The translations under genes and the position numbers were made by a program. DNA of 36,678 nucleotides. Source: Paraktedonobacter sp035294465. Lineage in GTDB: Bacteria; Chloroflexota; Ktedonobacteria; Ktedonobacterales; Ktedonobacteraceae. Below, piece after piece: positions 23,157 through 31,062 of the stretch. Positions within the stretch are counted from its first letter, which is position 1; the number at the start of each line of letters is the position of its first letter. The notes beneath the pieces are model-generated. The model was not told the origin of the DNA. It saw only the letters and a program-made list of their open reading frames with translations, and made no database searches. The DNA lies in assembly GCA_035294465.1 (NCBI GenBank), contig DATGKW010000153.1, forward strand, positions 1-36,678. Direction: 5' to 3'.

Positions 23157-24317
23157 CTACGAAAGAGCAGTCTCCGCGATATAGCGCAGATCGAGTTCTT
23201 CCAGTTCTCTCTTCTTACCAAGCATCAGCTTGGCCATATCGAAGGCTTTTTGCAGTTGCTCTTTCTCCAGCGTGTAGCCGAGTTCGCGCATTTGCGCGTC
23301 GAGGGCGGCTCGCCCTGAGAGCTTGCCCATGTGGATGCGGCGGTCAGCGGCGGTTAAACCGATGGATTCTGGCGTCATGATCTCGTAGGTGCGTGCATCT
23401 TTTAGTACGCCGTCCTGATGGATACCACCCGCGTGCGAGAAGGCGTTTTTCCCTACGATAGGTTTGTTCCAGCCGATCTGCATACCTGAGAGCTTCGTTA
23501 CCAGCTTACTCGTGGCTGCAATCTTTGTGGTATCTACGCGAGTGTCCAGGCCGAGATCCGCCGAACGCGTGCGGACCGCCATCACCACCTCCTCGCTGGC
23601 AGCGTTTCCTACGCGCTCGCCCAGGCCGTTAATGCAGGTGTCCACGCGCTCGGCTCCGTTGCGCAGTCCTTCCAGAGCGTTGGCTACGGCCAGACCCAGA
23701 TCATTGTGGCAGTGGGCCGAGATGTGGATACCAGGGAATTCTTTTCTCACATCGGCGACGAGCTGGCCGAACTCCCAGGGGAGCGCGTAGCCGACCGTGT
23801 CGCATAAGGTGACAAAGCGCACGCCTTCTTTGAGGATGGCCTCGCATATCTCCAGAATGAAATCGTGCTCGGTGCGCGTCGTATCTTCCAGGGCGAAGTC
23901 AACGTTTTCGGTATAGGTGCGCGCGTGGGCCACAGCAGTTCGCGCCATCTCCAGTACCTCGGCGCGGGTCTTGCCGAGCTTGACCTGGCGGTGCAGTGGA
24001 GAAACGCTGACAAAGGGCTGAACGGCCGATTTATTAGCGATCCTGACAGCTTCCCATGCGCGGTCGATGTCCGCGAGATGTGTGCGGGCAATTGCGCAGA
24101 TCTCCGCGTTCTCGACCTTCGAGGCAATTAAACTCACGGCTTCAAACTCGCCTGGGGAGGAGATGGGAAAGCCGCAGTCCAGCGTATCAAAGCCCATATC
24201 GGCCAGTGCTTGAGCAATTGCCAGTTTTTCTTCGGGAAAATAATTGACGCCGGGTGTTTGTTCGCCGTCTCGCAGCGTCGTTTCGTAGAATTTGATGATG
24301 CGTGGTTCCGTTGCCAT
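23157..24317 (-). CDS. 2-isopropylmalate synthase-like protein (LeuA type, no regulatory domain)
   Basis: A 386-aa DRE-TIM metallolyase. Seen: the catalytic RDGEQTPGV (16-24), a strand with DTLDCGFP, VDFALEDTTRT, VTLCDTVGYALP, the metal-binding HCHNDLGLAVANAL and the family signature NGLGERVGNA. The normal LeuA reaction joins acetyl-CoA and 2-oxoisovalerate for leucine synthesis. LeuA proteins usually have 500 or more residues with a C-terminal domain for leucine inhibition; this one stops after the linker helices, so it should not respond to leucine. Homocitrate or citramalate synthase is an alternative and cannot be excluded. AAAGGAG precedes the ATG. No other leu genes lie nearby. Confidence 0.85.
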   Translation of the reverse strand: MATEPRIIKFYETTLRDGEQTPGVNYFPEEKLAIAQALADMGFDTLDCGFPISSPGEFEAVSLIASKVENAEICAIARTHLADIDRAWEAVRIANKSAVQPFVSVSPLHRQVKLGKTRAEVLEMARTAVAHARTYTENVDFALEDTTRTEHDFILEICEAILKEGVRFVTLCDTVGYALPWEFGQLVADVRKEFPGIHISAHCHNDLGLAVANALEGLRNGAERVDTCINGLGERVGNAASEEVVMAVRTRSADLGLDTRVDTTKIAATSKLVTKLSGMQIGWNKPIVGKNAFSHAGGIHQDGVLKDARTYEIMTPESIGLTAADRRIHMGKLSGRAALDAQMRELGYTLEKEQLQKAFDMAKLMLGKKRELEELDLRYIAETALS

Positions 24318-24376
24318 GGTGAGAAACTCCTTTGTTTCAATGTACCGACGTATGTGATCCTTTTTTCACTATGCTG

Positions 24377-24406
24377 ATTATATTCAACGTGAGAAAAGAT
24401 AAGCAA
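24377..24406 (-). promoter_or_regulatory. Putative promoter of the LeuA-type gene
   Basis: On the minus strand TTGCTT (24401-24406) and a perfect TATAAT (24377-24382) are 18 bases apart; the leader would be about 55 bases. Confidence 0.55.
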
Positions 24407-24444
24407 GGCAACGAAACATTGAGCTTTCCTTTAGCGAATGCTAC

Positions 24445-24473
24445 TTGTAGAGGCTCTATTGCTATGGTATATA
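24445..24473 (+). promoter_or_regulatory. Putative promoter of the esterase gene
   Basis: TTGTAG (24445-24450) and TATATA (24468-24473) with a 17-base spacer. It lies downstream of an ATG at 24438, which argues that the protein starts later, at 24534. Confidence 0.4.
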
Positions 24474-24533
24474 TTTAATAGAGAGAGAAATTTCTGGCTA
24501 GCACCTAAACCAAATAAAGAAGGCGAAAAATAC

Positions 24534-25271
24534 GTGTCCAGAACAGGAGTTTTGCTCATTCATGGACTCAACGGCTCGTTGAAGGATATGGAGGAGATAG
24601 AGCTTGGTCTGAAGAAACACGATCTGATTGTCAGGAATATGCCTTTGCCGGGCCAGCGCGGACCTATCCGCGAAATGCTCTCGATAGGGTGGCCAGAGTG
24701 GGAACGGGCCGTGAGTGCGGAATATGAGCGGTTGAGGTTGATGTGCCAGCGCGTTTTCCTGGTTGGCCACTCATTGGGTGGCGCCCTGGCGCTGCATACG
24801 GCGGCACATGAGGAAGTTGCCGGGCTGGTAATTATGTGTGCTCCGCTCAACCTCTATCCCTGGCTGGGACCATTGGTAAAGGCTGCCGGCTATGTGGTTC
24901 CCTCTGTGTTTTCTTTACAGAAAGATACGGGCAACGCTCAGGCATCTCAGCGTCCTGCCGATGATACGACTCGCTATACGCCTACATGGTCTCTGGAGAG
25001 CCTGATTAACTATCTACCAACGTTGAACAAAGAATTGCCTCAAGTGACTGCTCCCGCCCTGATTATGGCTTCACTCCTCGATCCCCTGGTTCCAGCGCGC
25101 GACGGCAGGGAGATCTATCAGCGGATCGGCTCTGCCGAAAAATATCTTGTGACTTTTCGCTACTCCTCCCACGTTATAATGAAAGGTCGACGTGATCGTG
25201 CAGAAGTTCTCGCGAAGACGGAGGCTTTTATCCTGAGTCACGCCTATAACCGGCGGCGCTATCCTTTTTAG
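24534..25271 (+). CDS. Alpha/beta hydrolase, carboxylesterase (Est30-like)
   Basis: A 245-aa alpha/beta hydrolase likely to cleave short-chain esters or monoglycerides. Seen: oxyanion-hole HGLNGS (about 10-15), nucleophile elbow GHSLGG with Ser80, Asp183 in LLDPLVP, and His213 in SSHVIMKGRRD, the pattern of the Est30 family, whose members have about 245-250 residues. I chose the GTG at 24534 (GAAGG upstream), as it gives the family length and lies after the predicted promoter; an ATG at 24438 would add 32 residues that do not look like the family. No signal peptide, so cytoplasmic. It stands alone, divergent from the LeuA-type gene. Confidence 0.85.
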   Translation: MSRTGVLLIHGLNGSLKDMEEIELGLKKHDLIVRNMPLPGQRGPIREMLSIGWPEWERAVSAEYERLRLMCQRVFLVGHSLGGALALHTAAHEEVAGLVIMCAPLNLYPWLGPLVKAAGYVVPSVFSLQKDTGNAQASQRPADDTTRYTPTWSLESLINYLPTLNKELPQVTAPALIMASLLDPLVPARDGREIYQRIGSAEKYLVTFRYSSHVIMKGRRDRAEVLAKTEAFILSHAYNRRRYPF

Positions 25272-25376
25272 GGGGGCCCGCTCCGTGAAGCAGCCTGATC
25301 TTCCGGTTGAGTAGAGAAGTGCCTCCATGTGCCTGTTCCTGGCTTATGCACTGCCCTGAAATTAGTACCAGGGGCT

Positions 25377-25406
25377 TTGGGAGTGTGTGCCTGGTTCGTT
25401 TATACT
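25377..25406 (+). promoter_or_regulatory. Putative promoter of the beta-propeller-like protein gene
   Basis: TTGGGA (25377-25382) and TATACT (25401-25406), spacer 18. A small inverted repeat (GGACG-N5-CGTCC, just downstream) could be an operator or leader hairpin. Confidence 0.3.
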
Positions 25407-25457
25407 CATGTGTCTTGTTAGGACGGAACTCGTCCGTGGGGGAGAAAGAATAAAGCG

Positions 25458-26906
25458 TTGTCTCAAGCTGTAAGTGATCCACCAGAAGAAAAAGTAATAC
25501 CCGTCCCGCTGCCTGTGCCTGATCCGCAAAGGCGCTTCTCCAGAGTAGGTATTGTCGGGCTTTTTGTGCTGATTGGCCTGTCGCTGGCGCTGTTTTCAAG
25601 CCAGATTATTCTTGGTCTGACGCAGGTAAGCCCTGCCCATACGGAGCAGCAGGGGATTGCCCAGGAAACACACAGGACATCGACTCCGCAGAGTTCGGCC
25701 AGCCCAACGGTGACTCAGGGGATCGAACCGACAGTGACGCCAACTGCGCCTCTCCCTTTTTACGCGCCCAGCAACACAAATATGTCTACCCTACAATTGC
25801 CCAGCGGGCACTACATCATCTATGAGACGCCAACGCATATTCGCCTTGTCTCAACGACTGATGGCTCTACGCTCTCGCTTTATACGCCATCTTATGCCTA
25901 TAACCTGGCTGTGAAACCAGTTCTGACGCCTACCGGCCAGTTGATTTACGCCGGGAGCAATAGCATCTGGATCACCGATATCTTCGACCAGCAACCCACA
26001 GAAATTGCTCAGGCAAGCCCGAATACGGTTATTGCCTCGCTAGCTTTGAGTCAGGATGGCAAGATGATTGCCTGGAGCACCGAACCCTCCAATGGCACAG
26101 GCCAGATCAGTATCTATGCTGGCCCTCTGGCGAGTCCGGTGCTGGTTTTCCAGCAGTCGATTCAGAATTGCCCCTGTTTCCGCGTCTTTTCATTCCTGAA
26201 CGGTACGACGGCTACAGATGATAATACGCTTTTGCTGACTGATGATCATGGCAGCGGTGAAGCGCTTCAGTATGGCCTGTGGTCGCTAGACATTTCCGCG
26301 CCTCTGGCAAGTCCCCGGCAAATCATGGATGAAACTTCTCAGCAAGGGCCGCTGACGTTCGTCCCGTATAGCAATACCCTGCTCTATTCACCCTACGAGG
26401 GCGCGGTCCCCGCTCCCACCGATTTCAGCGTGCCCTCTGATGTCGCAGCTCTCTCCTATCCCAATAGCCTGAGCATTGCTACGCTGAGTGGCTCTCCCCT
26501 GACGCTGAACGACTCGCAGGTGGTCTTGCCGGGACAGGCGAATCTGGCCAGTAATGCCGCGCGGAATCGCTGGATCACCACGCCCAGTTTCTCGCCCGAT
26601 GGGCAGACCCTGGTCTATGTCGAGTTTTCCAGCGACACCCAGCCGCCTTATGATCGCCACAGCGCCATCTACACCGTCCAGGTCAGTGGATCAGGTTCCT
26701 CGCTGCATGTGAGCCAGCCTCACCTGGTTACTATCTCAACGACCAAACTGCTTGAGCTTGGCGCCTGGCTGAACAGTCACATTATCACGCTCTACGGCGA
26801 TGGCTCAATCTATGCTATGGATGTGCAAACGGGTGTGCTTGATCTCCTGGCCTCGCCCGGCGGCTACCTGAGCATCCTGGGAACCATTGGCGCAGGCCAG
26901 ATGTAA
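25458..26906 (+). CDS. Membrane-anchored beta-propeller-like protein, function unknown
   Basis: A 482-aa protein with a short cytoplasmic N-terminus, one transmembrane helix (about 30-53), a Ser/Thr/Pro-rich stalk (55-100) and an outer part with repeated strands of the TolB/WD40 kind (LALSQDGKMIAWSTEP; FSPDGQTLVYVEFSSD; GDGSIYAMDVQTG). Such domains often bind proteins or glycans; the ligand cannot be read from the sequence. It seems to start with TTG at 25458, with GGGGGAG about 13 bases upstream; no better in-frame start precedes the transmembrane helix. Confidence 0.7.
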   Translation: MSQAVSDPPEEKVIPVPLPVPDPQRRFSRVGIVGLFVLIGLSLALFSSQIILGLTQVSPAHTEQQGIAQETHRTSTPQSSASPTVTQGIEPTVTPTAPLPFYAPSNTNMSTLQLPSGHYIIYETPTHIRLVSTTDGSTLSLYTPSYAYNLAVKPVLTPTGQLIYAGSNSIWITDIFDQQPTEIAQASPNTVIASLALSQDGKMIAWSTEPSNGTGQISIYAGPLASPVLVFQQSIQNCPCFRVFSFLNGTTATDDNTLLLTDDHGSGEALQYGLWSLDISAPLASPRQIMDETSQQGPLTFVPYSNTLLYSPYEGAVPAPTDFSVPSDVAALSYPNSLSIATLSGSPLTLNDSQVVLPGQANLASNAARNRWITTPSFSPDGQTLVYVEFSSDTQPPYDRHSAIYTVQVSGSGSSLHVSQPHLVTISTTKLLELGAWLNSHIITLYGDGSIYAMDVQTGVLDLLASPGGYLSILGTIGAGQM

Positions 26907-26943
26907 TCAACCATTTTCTCCCCGTGTGGAGAAGCATCTACCC

Positions 26944-26972
26944 TTGACGTGGACCGATCCATTCGATATACT
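26944..26972 (+). promoter_or_regulatory. Promoter of the lacI-type regulator gene
   Basis: TTGACG (26944-26949) and TATACT (26967-26972) with the ideal 17-base spacer. An operator fills the spacer and a second lies just past the predicted start (near 26979), as in an autorepressed gene. The leader is about 130 bases. Confidence 0.8.
26950..26961 (+). promoter_or_regulatory. LacI-type operator 1 (lacI promoter spacer)
   Basis: TGGACCGATCCA, an inverted repeat with a central CG, as LacI-family proteins prefer. It lies between -35 and -10. The identical 12 bases stand in the same place in the importer promoter (33097-33108). Confidence 0.75.
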
Positions 26973-26981
26973 CTAGGTATA

Positions 26982-26993
26982 TGGAACGGTCCA
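26982..26993 (+). promoter_or_regulatory. LacI-type operator 2 (after the lacI transcription start)
   Basis: TGGAACGGTCCA fits TGGAnCGnTCCA. Its centre is 32 bases, about three helical turns, from that of operator 1. Confidence 0.7.
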
Positions 26994-27111
26994 TCTACTG
27001 ATCCTTTGTCAAAAAAGCATCTTTCCTTGTTGATTTGGTGAGAAAAACGCCGGCCAGGACGTTTGCCAGATTAGAAGTTGAGAATACATACCGAAGGACA
27101 AAAAAAGACAC

Positions 27112-28116
27112 ATGGTCACTATTTATGACATCGCGAAGGCGGCTGGAGTAGGCAAAAGCACTGTTTCCAATGTGTTATCGGGAAAGGGCAGTGTCAGCGA
27201 GGAGACACGCCAGCGTATTTTGCAGTATGCCAAAGAGATGGGCTATCGCCCCAATTTGATCGCCCGCAATCTCAGCCAGCACAAGACATTTACGATTGCC
27301 CTGATCCTTCCTTCTATCACGAATCCCTTCTACCCGGAAACAATGGAAGCGGTTGAGACGATTGTGCGCGAGCATGAATATCAAACCTTATTTTGCAATA
27401 CTCACGGTGATTTCTCGCTTGGGCGACAGCAGATGGAGCGCCTGGTGAGTCGCTGGGTAGATGGCTATATCATTATGGGGTCGAGTATGGATATCGCCGA
27501 TATCACGCGCTATTTCCAGCAGGGGCTGCCCATCGTTCTCTGCGACTGGCAGGAGAACGAGTCGCCTCACGGAATACCACAGGTCACGGTTGATTTTTAT
27601 CGCGCCGGACAACTGGCGGCTCAGCACTTGCTTGACCTTGGCCACCGGCGCGTTGCCGTGATCGTCGATGAGCCACAACAAACCCTGCGCCTGGAAGGCT
27701 TCCAATCCATACTAGACGCGACGGGGATCGCCCTCGACCAGGAGAGGATAGAGCTAGGGGATTCAACCCTGGAAAGCGGGTATGCTGCCGCGCAAAGGCT
27801 GCTTGCTCTTCCGGTACGTCCAACCGCGATTTTCGCCACAACCGACTGGATGGCTCTCGGCGCGGTGGAGGCCGTGTTGAATGCAGGGCTGCGTATCCCT
27901 CAAGATATTTCTATTGTCGGGCTGGATGATATTACCGTTTCGGCCCACCTGCGTCCTCCACTCACTACCGTTGCCGTACCCAAATCCCGGCTGGCAAAAG
28001 AAGCATGCGAGATACTGCTCAACCAGATCGATGGGAAGAGAGAAAGTATTGTTGCGCGTCAAGTCGAACCATATCTTGTTATACGCCAATCAACCGCCGC
28101 TCCTGTCGAAGAGTAG
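27112..28116 (+). CDS. LacI-family transcriptional regulator of the galactan/galactoside locus
   Basis: A 334-aa regulator. The N-terminal helix-turn-helix is textbook (MVTIYDIAKAAGVGKSTVSN VLSG, residues 1-24), followed by the hinge helix NLIARNLSQ with its minor-groove Leu, which goes with central-CG operators. From about residue 60 (FTIALILPSITNPFYPE) the sugar-binding periplasmic-protein-like core runs to the end (GLDDITVSAHLRPPLTTV). It is expected to repress until a galactoside or galacto-oligosaccharide binds. Two operators in its own promoter and three in the importer promoter give its likely targets. The Shine-Dalgarno is weak and distant (AAGGA), but the start is fixed by the family. 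Confidence 0.93.
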   Translation: MVTIYDIAKAAGVGKSTVSNVLSGKGSVSEETRQRILQYAKEMGYRPNLIARNLSQHKTFTIALILPSITNPFYPETMEAVETIVREHEYQTLFCNTHGDFSLGRQQMERLVSRWVDGYIIMGSSMDIADITRYFQQGLPIVLCDWQENESPHGIPQVTVDFYRAGQLAAQHLLDLGHRRVAVIVDEPQQTLRLEGFQSILDATGIALDQERIELGDSTLESGYAAAQRLLALPVRPTAIFATTDWMALGAVEAVLNAGLRIPQDISIVGLDDITVSAHLRPPLTTVAVPKSRLAKEACEILLNQIDGKRESIVARQVEPYLVIRQSTAAPVEE

Positions 28117-28159
28117 CGCTCTTAATATAAAGAGAGAAGTGGAAATATACATGAAAATG

Positions 28160-28366
28160 CCCGAAATATGCCATAGAGGGCACGATCAATCGGCCCTCTC
28201 CCGATTTACCGGGGAGCGCCCGCTCTACACGAATCGTGTTATACGCTGCTCCTGCTGGCAGATGCAGCGGGCAGTTCGTCGTGCTAGCAGGCTGATCACG
28301 CAGTGGGAGGCCCACGCTGAAGCGGGGCAGGGCACGCTAAAGCGGCCCTCTATGGCACGTTTCGGG
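28160..28366 (+). other. 207-nt structured element with 22-bp terminal inverted repeats
   Basis: Bases 28160-28181 and 28345-28366 are reverse complements at 20 of 22 positions. Inside are GCCCGCT/AGCGGGC (28218-28224 with 28266-28272) enclosing the palindrome ACACGA-A-TCGTGT (28227-28239). The left arm's GAGGGC (28176-28181) can instead pair with a nearby GCCCTC (28193-28198), which excludes the long-range stem. It lies in the leader of the GH35 gene and could be a regulatory RNA; a MITE-like insertion is possible but I see no target duplication. No family is recognised. The rest of 28117-28550 holds a small hairpin (28414-28434, AGGAGC/GCTCCT) and no gene. Confidence 0.5.
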
Positions 28367-28550
28367 TAGATGATGCGCGGTTTCTGTCTCAACATACGAA
28401 TGAGTAGGAGTCAAGGAGCTTGCCTCCGGCTCCTGTCTAACTAAAATTTATTTGCGCATCTATACGTCAGTACTTCCGTATGACAGGACGTAATATAGAT
28501 CTATTACTCGCCTGCAAGCTGGGAGGCAGTATTCAGGAGGAGGAAATCAC

Positions 28551-30932
28551 TTGCCCACAGACCAGGATCGTTTTTCTGAGGAGATGTACTCTCTCGATCT
28601 AAGAGAGCCAGAAGAGTTTGCTGGCTCCTACTCCTTTCAGTCAGGAGGGACCAGCCCGCGAGGGGAGACGTTTGCTTTTACGAACTATTACCTCACGCGC
28701 AACGGCCGTCCCTGCCTGCCCATCATGGGAGAATTCCACTATTCTCGCTTTCCGCGCCGCTTCTGGGAAGAAGAGTTGCGAAAAATGCAAGCCGGGGGAA
28801 TTACGATTGTAGCCTCCTATATTTTCTGGATTCATGTGGAAGAGGAAGAAGGTGTGTTCGATTGGTCGGGGGAGCGCGACCTGCGGTCTTTTGTAGAAAT
28901 ATGCCAGGCATTAGGGATGCCAATCATTCTACGCATAGGCCCCTTTGTTCATGGCGAATGCCGCAATGGGGGCCTGCCCGACTGGTTATATGGGAGAGGC
29001 ATTGCGGTGCGCTCTAATGACGAACGTTATCTTTGCTATGTCCGGCGCTTTTTTGCGCAGATCGCGGAACAGGTGAAAGGTTTCCTCTTCAAAGATGGTG
29101 GGGCGATCATGGGAATACAGCTTGAAAACGAGTATATGCATGCGGGAGCGCCGTGGGAAACAACGCACAAACAAGGAGTCGAGTGGGTGAGCGCGGGAAC
29201 CGATGGTAGCGCGCATCTTCAGATCCTCAAGCAGCTTGCTGTCGAAGCCGGCCTGGAAGTTCCCATCTATACCTGCACTGCCTGGGGAGGCGCGGCGGTG
29301 CCTGAAGATGGTTTTCTGCCTACGCAGGCGGCTTACGCATTCACTCCCTGGGAACCTGATCCGCTTCACGAACAAGCGCCCACAGGCGAGTTTCTCTTCC
29401 TGAATCGCCACGCACAACCACGGTCTGCCGGCAAAATCGAATACGATACGTCGCGTTATCCATACGCCTACTCCGAACTGGGCGGAGGTACCCAAATGAC
29501 CTACGCACATCGCCCGGTCATTTCACCAGAATGCGTGCAAGCTATGGCCATAGTGGCTCTGGGCAGCGGCACGAACTGGTTGGGCTACTATATGTATCAC
29601 GGTGGCTCCAACCCGCCAGGCAAGCATGCTCATCTCAACGAATACACAACCCCACGTGTCTCCTACGATTTTCAAGCACCGGTGCGCGAGTATGGCCAGC
29701 TAAACGCCTCCTACCATCATTTGCGCGTGCTCCATCTCTTTCTGCACGAATGGGGAGAGACGCTGGCACCGATGATCGTTGCTGTCCCGCCGGGAAGCGA
29801 ACAATTGACGCCCGACAACACCCACACGCTGCGTTACGCAGTTCGCCGCAAAGATGGCTCAGGCTTTCTCTTCCTTAGTAATTATCAGGATCACATCGAA
29901 ATGCAGGACCACGAGGGCATCCAGCTGCGTCTGGAACTGCCCGACGAGTCTCTTGTTGTGCCAGAAGGTTGGGGGTTGACCCTGCGCAAAGATGTCAGTG
30001 CCATTCTTCCGTTCAATCTTCGCCTCGAACGAGAGGTTCTGCTTAAATATGCCACCGCGCAGCCGGTCACGAAGCTGCATGAAGTTGACCAGACAACATA
30101 CGTTTTCTTCGCACCGGAGGGCATCGAGGCCGAATTTGTCTTCGATCGCACAACGTATCAGTGGGCAGAAGTTGCTAGTGGTGTGTCGAGCGTAAGAGAC
30201 GAACGCGAGTTTATCAAGGTGGAAGCGGGCCTGGATTGTCAGATACATATCACAGCGCTAGATGGCACGCATCTCCAGATCCTGGTGCTGACCCAGGAAC
30301 AGGCCCTCACGCTCTGGAAAGTCCATCTCTGGGGAGAAGATCGGCTCATCCTCGCGAATGGTCCGTTAATGAGTCACGATGAGAGCCTGGAGCTTTGCTG
30401 GCAGGACCGGGGAGTAATCCGCCTGGCTGCCTATCCCAGCTTGCCGGATGATGTTGTTACTTCGGCAGATCTCCATTTTGAGGCAACTGAAGGCGTGTTC
30501 TCGCGCTACACCCTGGTTGTGCCTGAGCGTAGCGTTGCTCTGGATATTGTGCAGGTCAGCTCCCGGACAATACGTATTACTTTGCCTGCTGCGAGCATCC
30601 TGGAGGGGTTGCACGATGTTTTCCTCAAGATAGACTATCTGGGCGACGTTGGCAGCGCTTACCTGGATGGGCGTTTGATCGGTGATAACTTTGCCAGCGA
30701 ATTACCCTGGGAAATCGGTCTCAAGCGTTTCCTGCTTCCCAGCGAAGAAAGAGAGCTCATCTTGCATTTCAGCCCGCTCGCCCGCGATGCTCCGACAGGG
30801 CGCTACCTGCAAAAAAAGATAGCAGCCGGTTCGACTGCCGGAGCGAACGAGCTGCTGGAGATTTTTTCGATTACCACTCATCCTGAATACCATGCCAGGC
30901 TTACTCGGCAGAAAGGAGCAGTTCACGATTAA
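28551..30932 (+). CDS. Beta-galactosidase, glycoside hydrolase family 35
   Basis: A 793-aa GH35 enzyme removing terminal beta-galactose from oligosaccharides. The N-terminal TIM barrel has the family signatures: MGEFHYSRFPRRFWEEEL (near 60-76), VASYIFWIHVEEEEGVFDWSG, LRIGPFVHGECRNGGLPDWL, and GIQLENEY with Glu194 the likely acid/base. Glu309 in YSELGGG is the probable nucleophile, judged by pattern; the distance between the two is longer than in the human enzyme. Beta-sandwich domains fill the C-terminal half, ending with FLKIDYLGDVGSAYLDGRLIGDN. There is no signal peptide, so it should act on imported sugars. It starts with TTG after GGAGGAGG at seven bases. It lies between lacI and the galactanase. 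Confidence 0.93.
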   Translation: MPTDQDRFSEEMYSLDLREPEEFAGSYSFQSGGTSPRGETFAFTNYYLTRNGRPCLPIMGEFHYSRFPRRFWEEELRKMQAGGITIVASYIFWIHVEEEEGVFDWSGERDLRSFVEICQALGMPIILRIGPFVHGECRNGGLPDWLYGRGIAVRSNDERYLCYVRRFFAQIAEQVKGFLFKDGGAIMGIQLENEYMHAGAPWETTHKQGVEWVSAGTDGSAHLQILKQLAVEAGLEVPIYTCTAWGGAAVPEDGFLPTQAAYAFTPWEPDPLHEQAPTGEFLFLNRHAQPRSAGKIEYDTSRYPYAYSELGGGTQMTYAHRPVISPECVQAMAIVALGSGTNWLGYYMYHGGSNPPGKHAHLNEYTTPRVSYDFQAPVREYGQLNASYHHLRVLHLFLHEWGETLAPMIVAVPPGSEQLTPDNTHTLRYAVRRKDGSGFLFLSNYQDHIEMQDHEGIQLRLELPDESLVVPEGWGLTLRKDVSAILPFNLRLEREVLLKYATAQPVTKLHEVDQTTYVFFAPEGIEAEFVFDRTTYQWAEVASGVSSVRDEREFIKVEAGLDCQIHITALDGTHLQILVLTQEQALTLWKVHLWGEDRLILANGPLMSHDESLELCWQDRGVIRLAAYPSLPDDVVTSADLHFEATEGVFSRYTLVVPERSVALDIVQVSSRTIRITLPAASILEGLHDVFLKIDYLGDVGSAYLDGRLIGDNFASELPWEIGLKRFLLPSEERELILHFSPLARDAPTGRYLQKKIAAGSTAGANELLEIFSITTHPEYHARLTRQKGAVHD

Positions 30933-30996
30933 TACAGAATGATAGATCTTTGAATAGAGTAATGCGTGCAATGGGATATTGCTTCATTCAAGGATC

Positions 30997-31013
30997 CATA
31001 GAACCGGTCTATG
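30997..31013 (+). promoter_or_regulatory. Possible weak LacI-type operator before the galactanase gene
   Basis: Within CATAGAACCGGTCTATG, the minus-strand reading TAGACCGGTTCT matches TGGACCGGTCCA at 9 of 12 positions, including the GACCGGT core. It lies about 50 bases before the GH53 start. No clear promoter accompanies it. Confidence 0.3.
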
Positions 31014-31062
31014 TAACATCGCTATTTGTAAACCTATCCATCCAAAAACAAGGAGGGTAAAC

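Noticed and set aside
28160..28366. Transposon or insertion sequence
   Set aside because: There is no transposase and no visible target-site duplication; the inverted repeats fit an RNA fold as well. Kept as an unclassified element.
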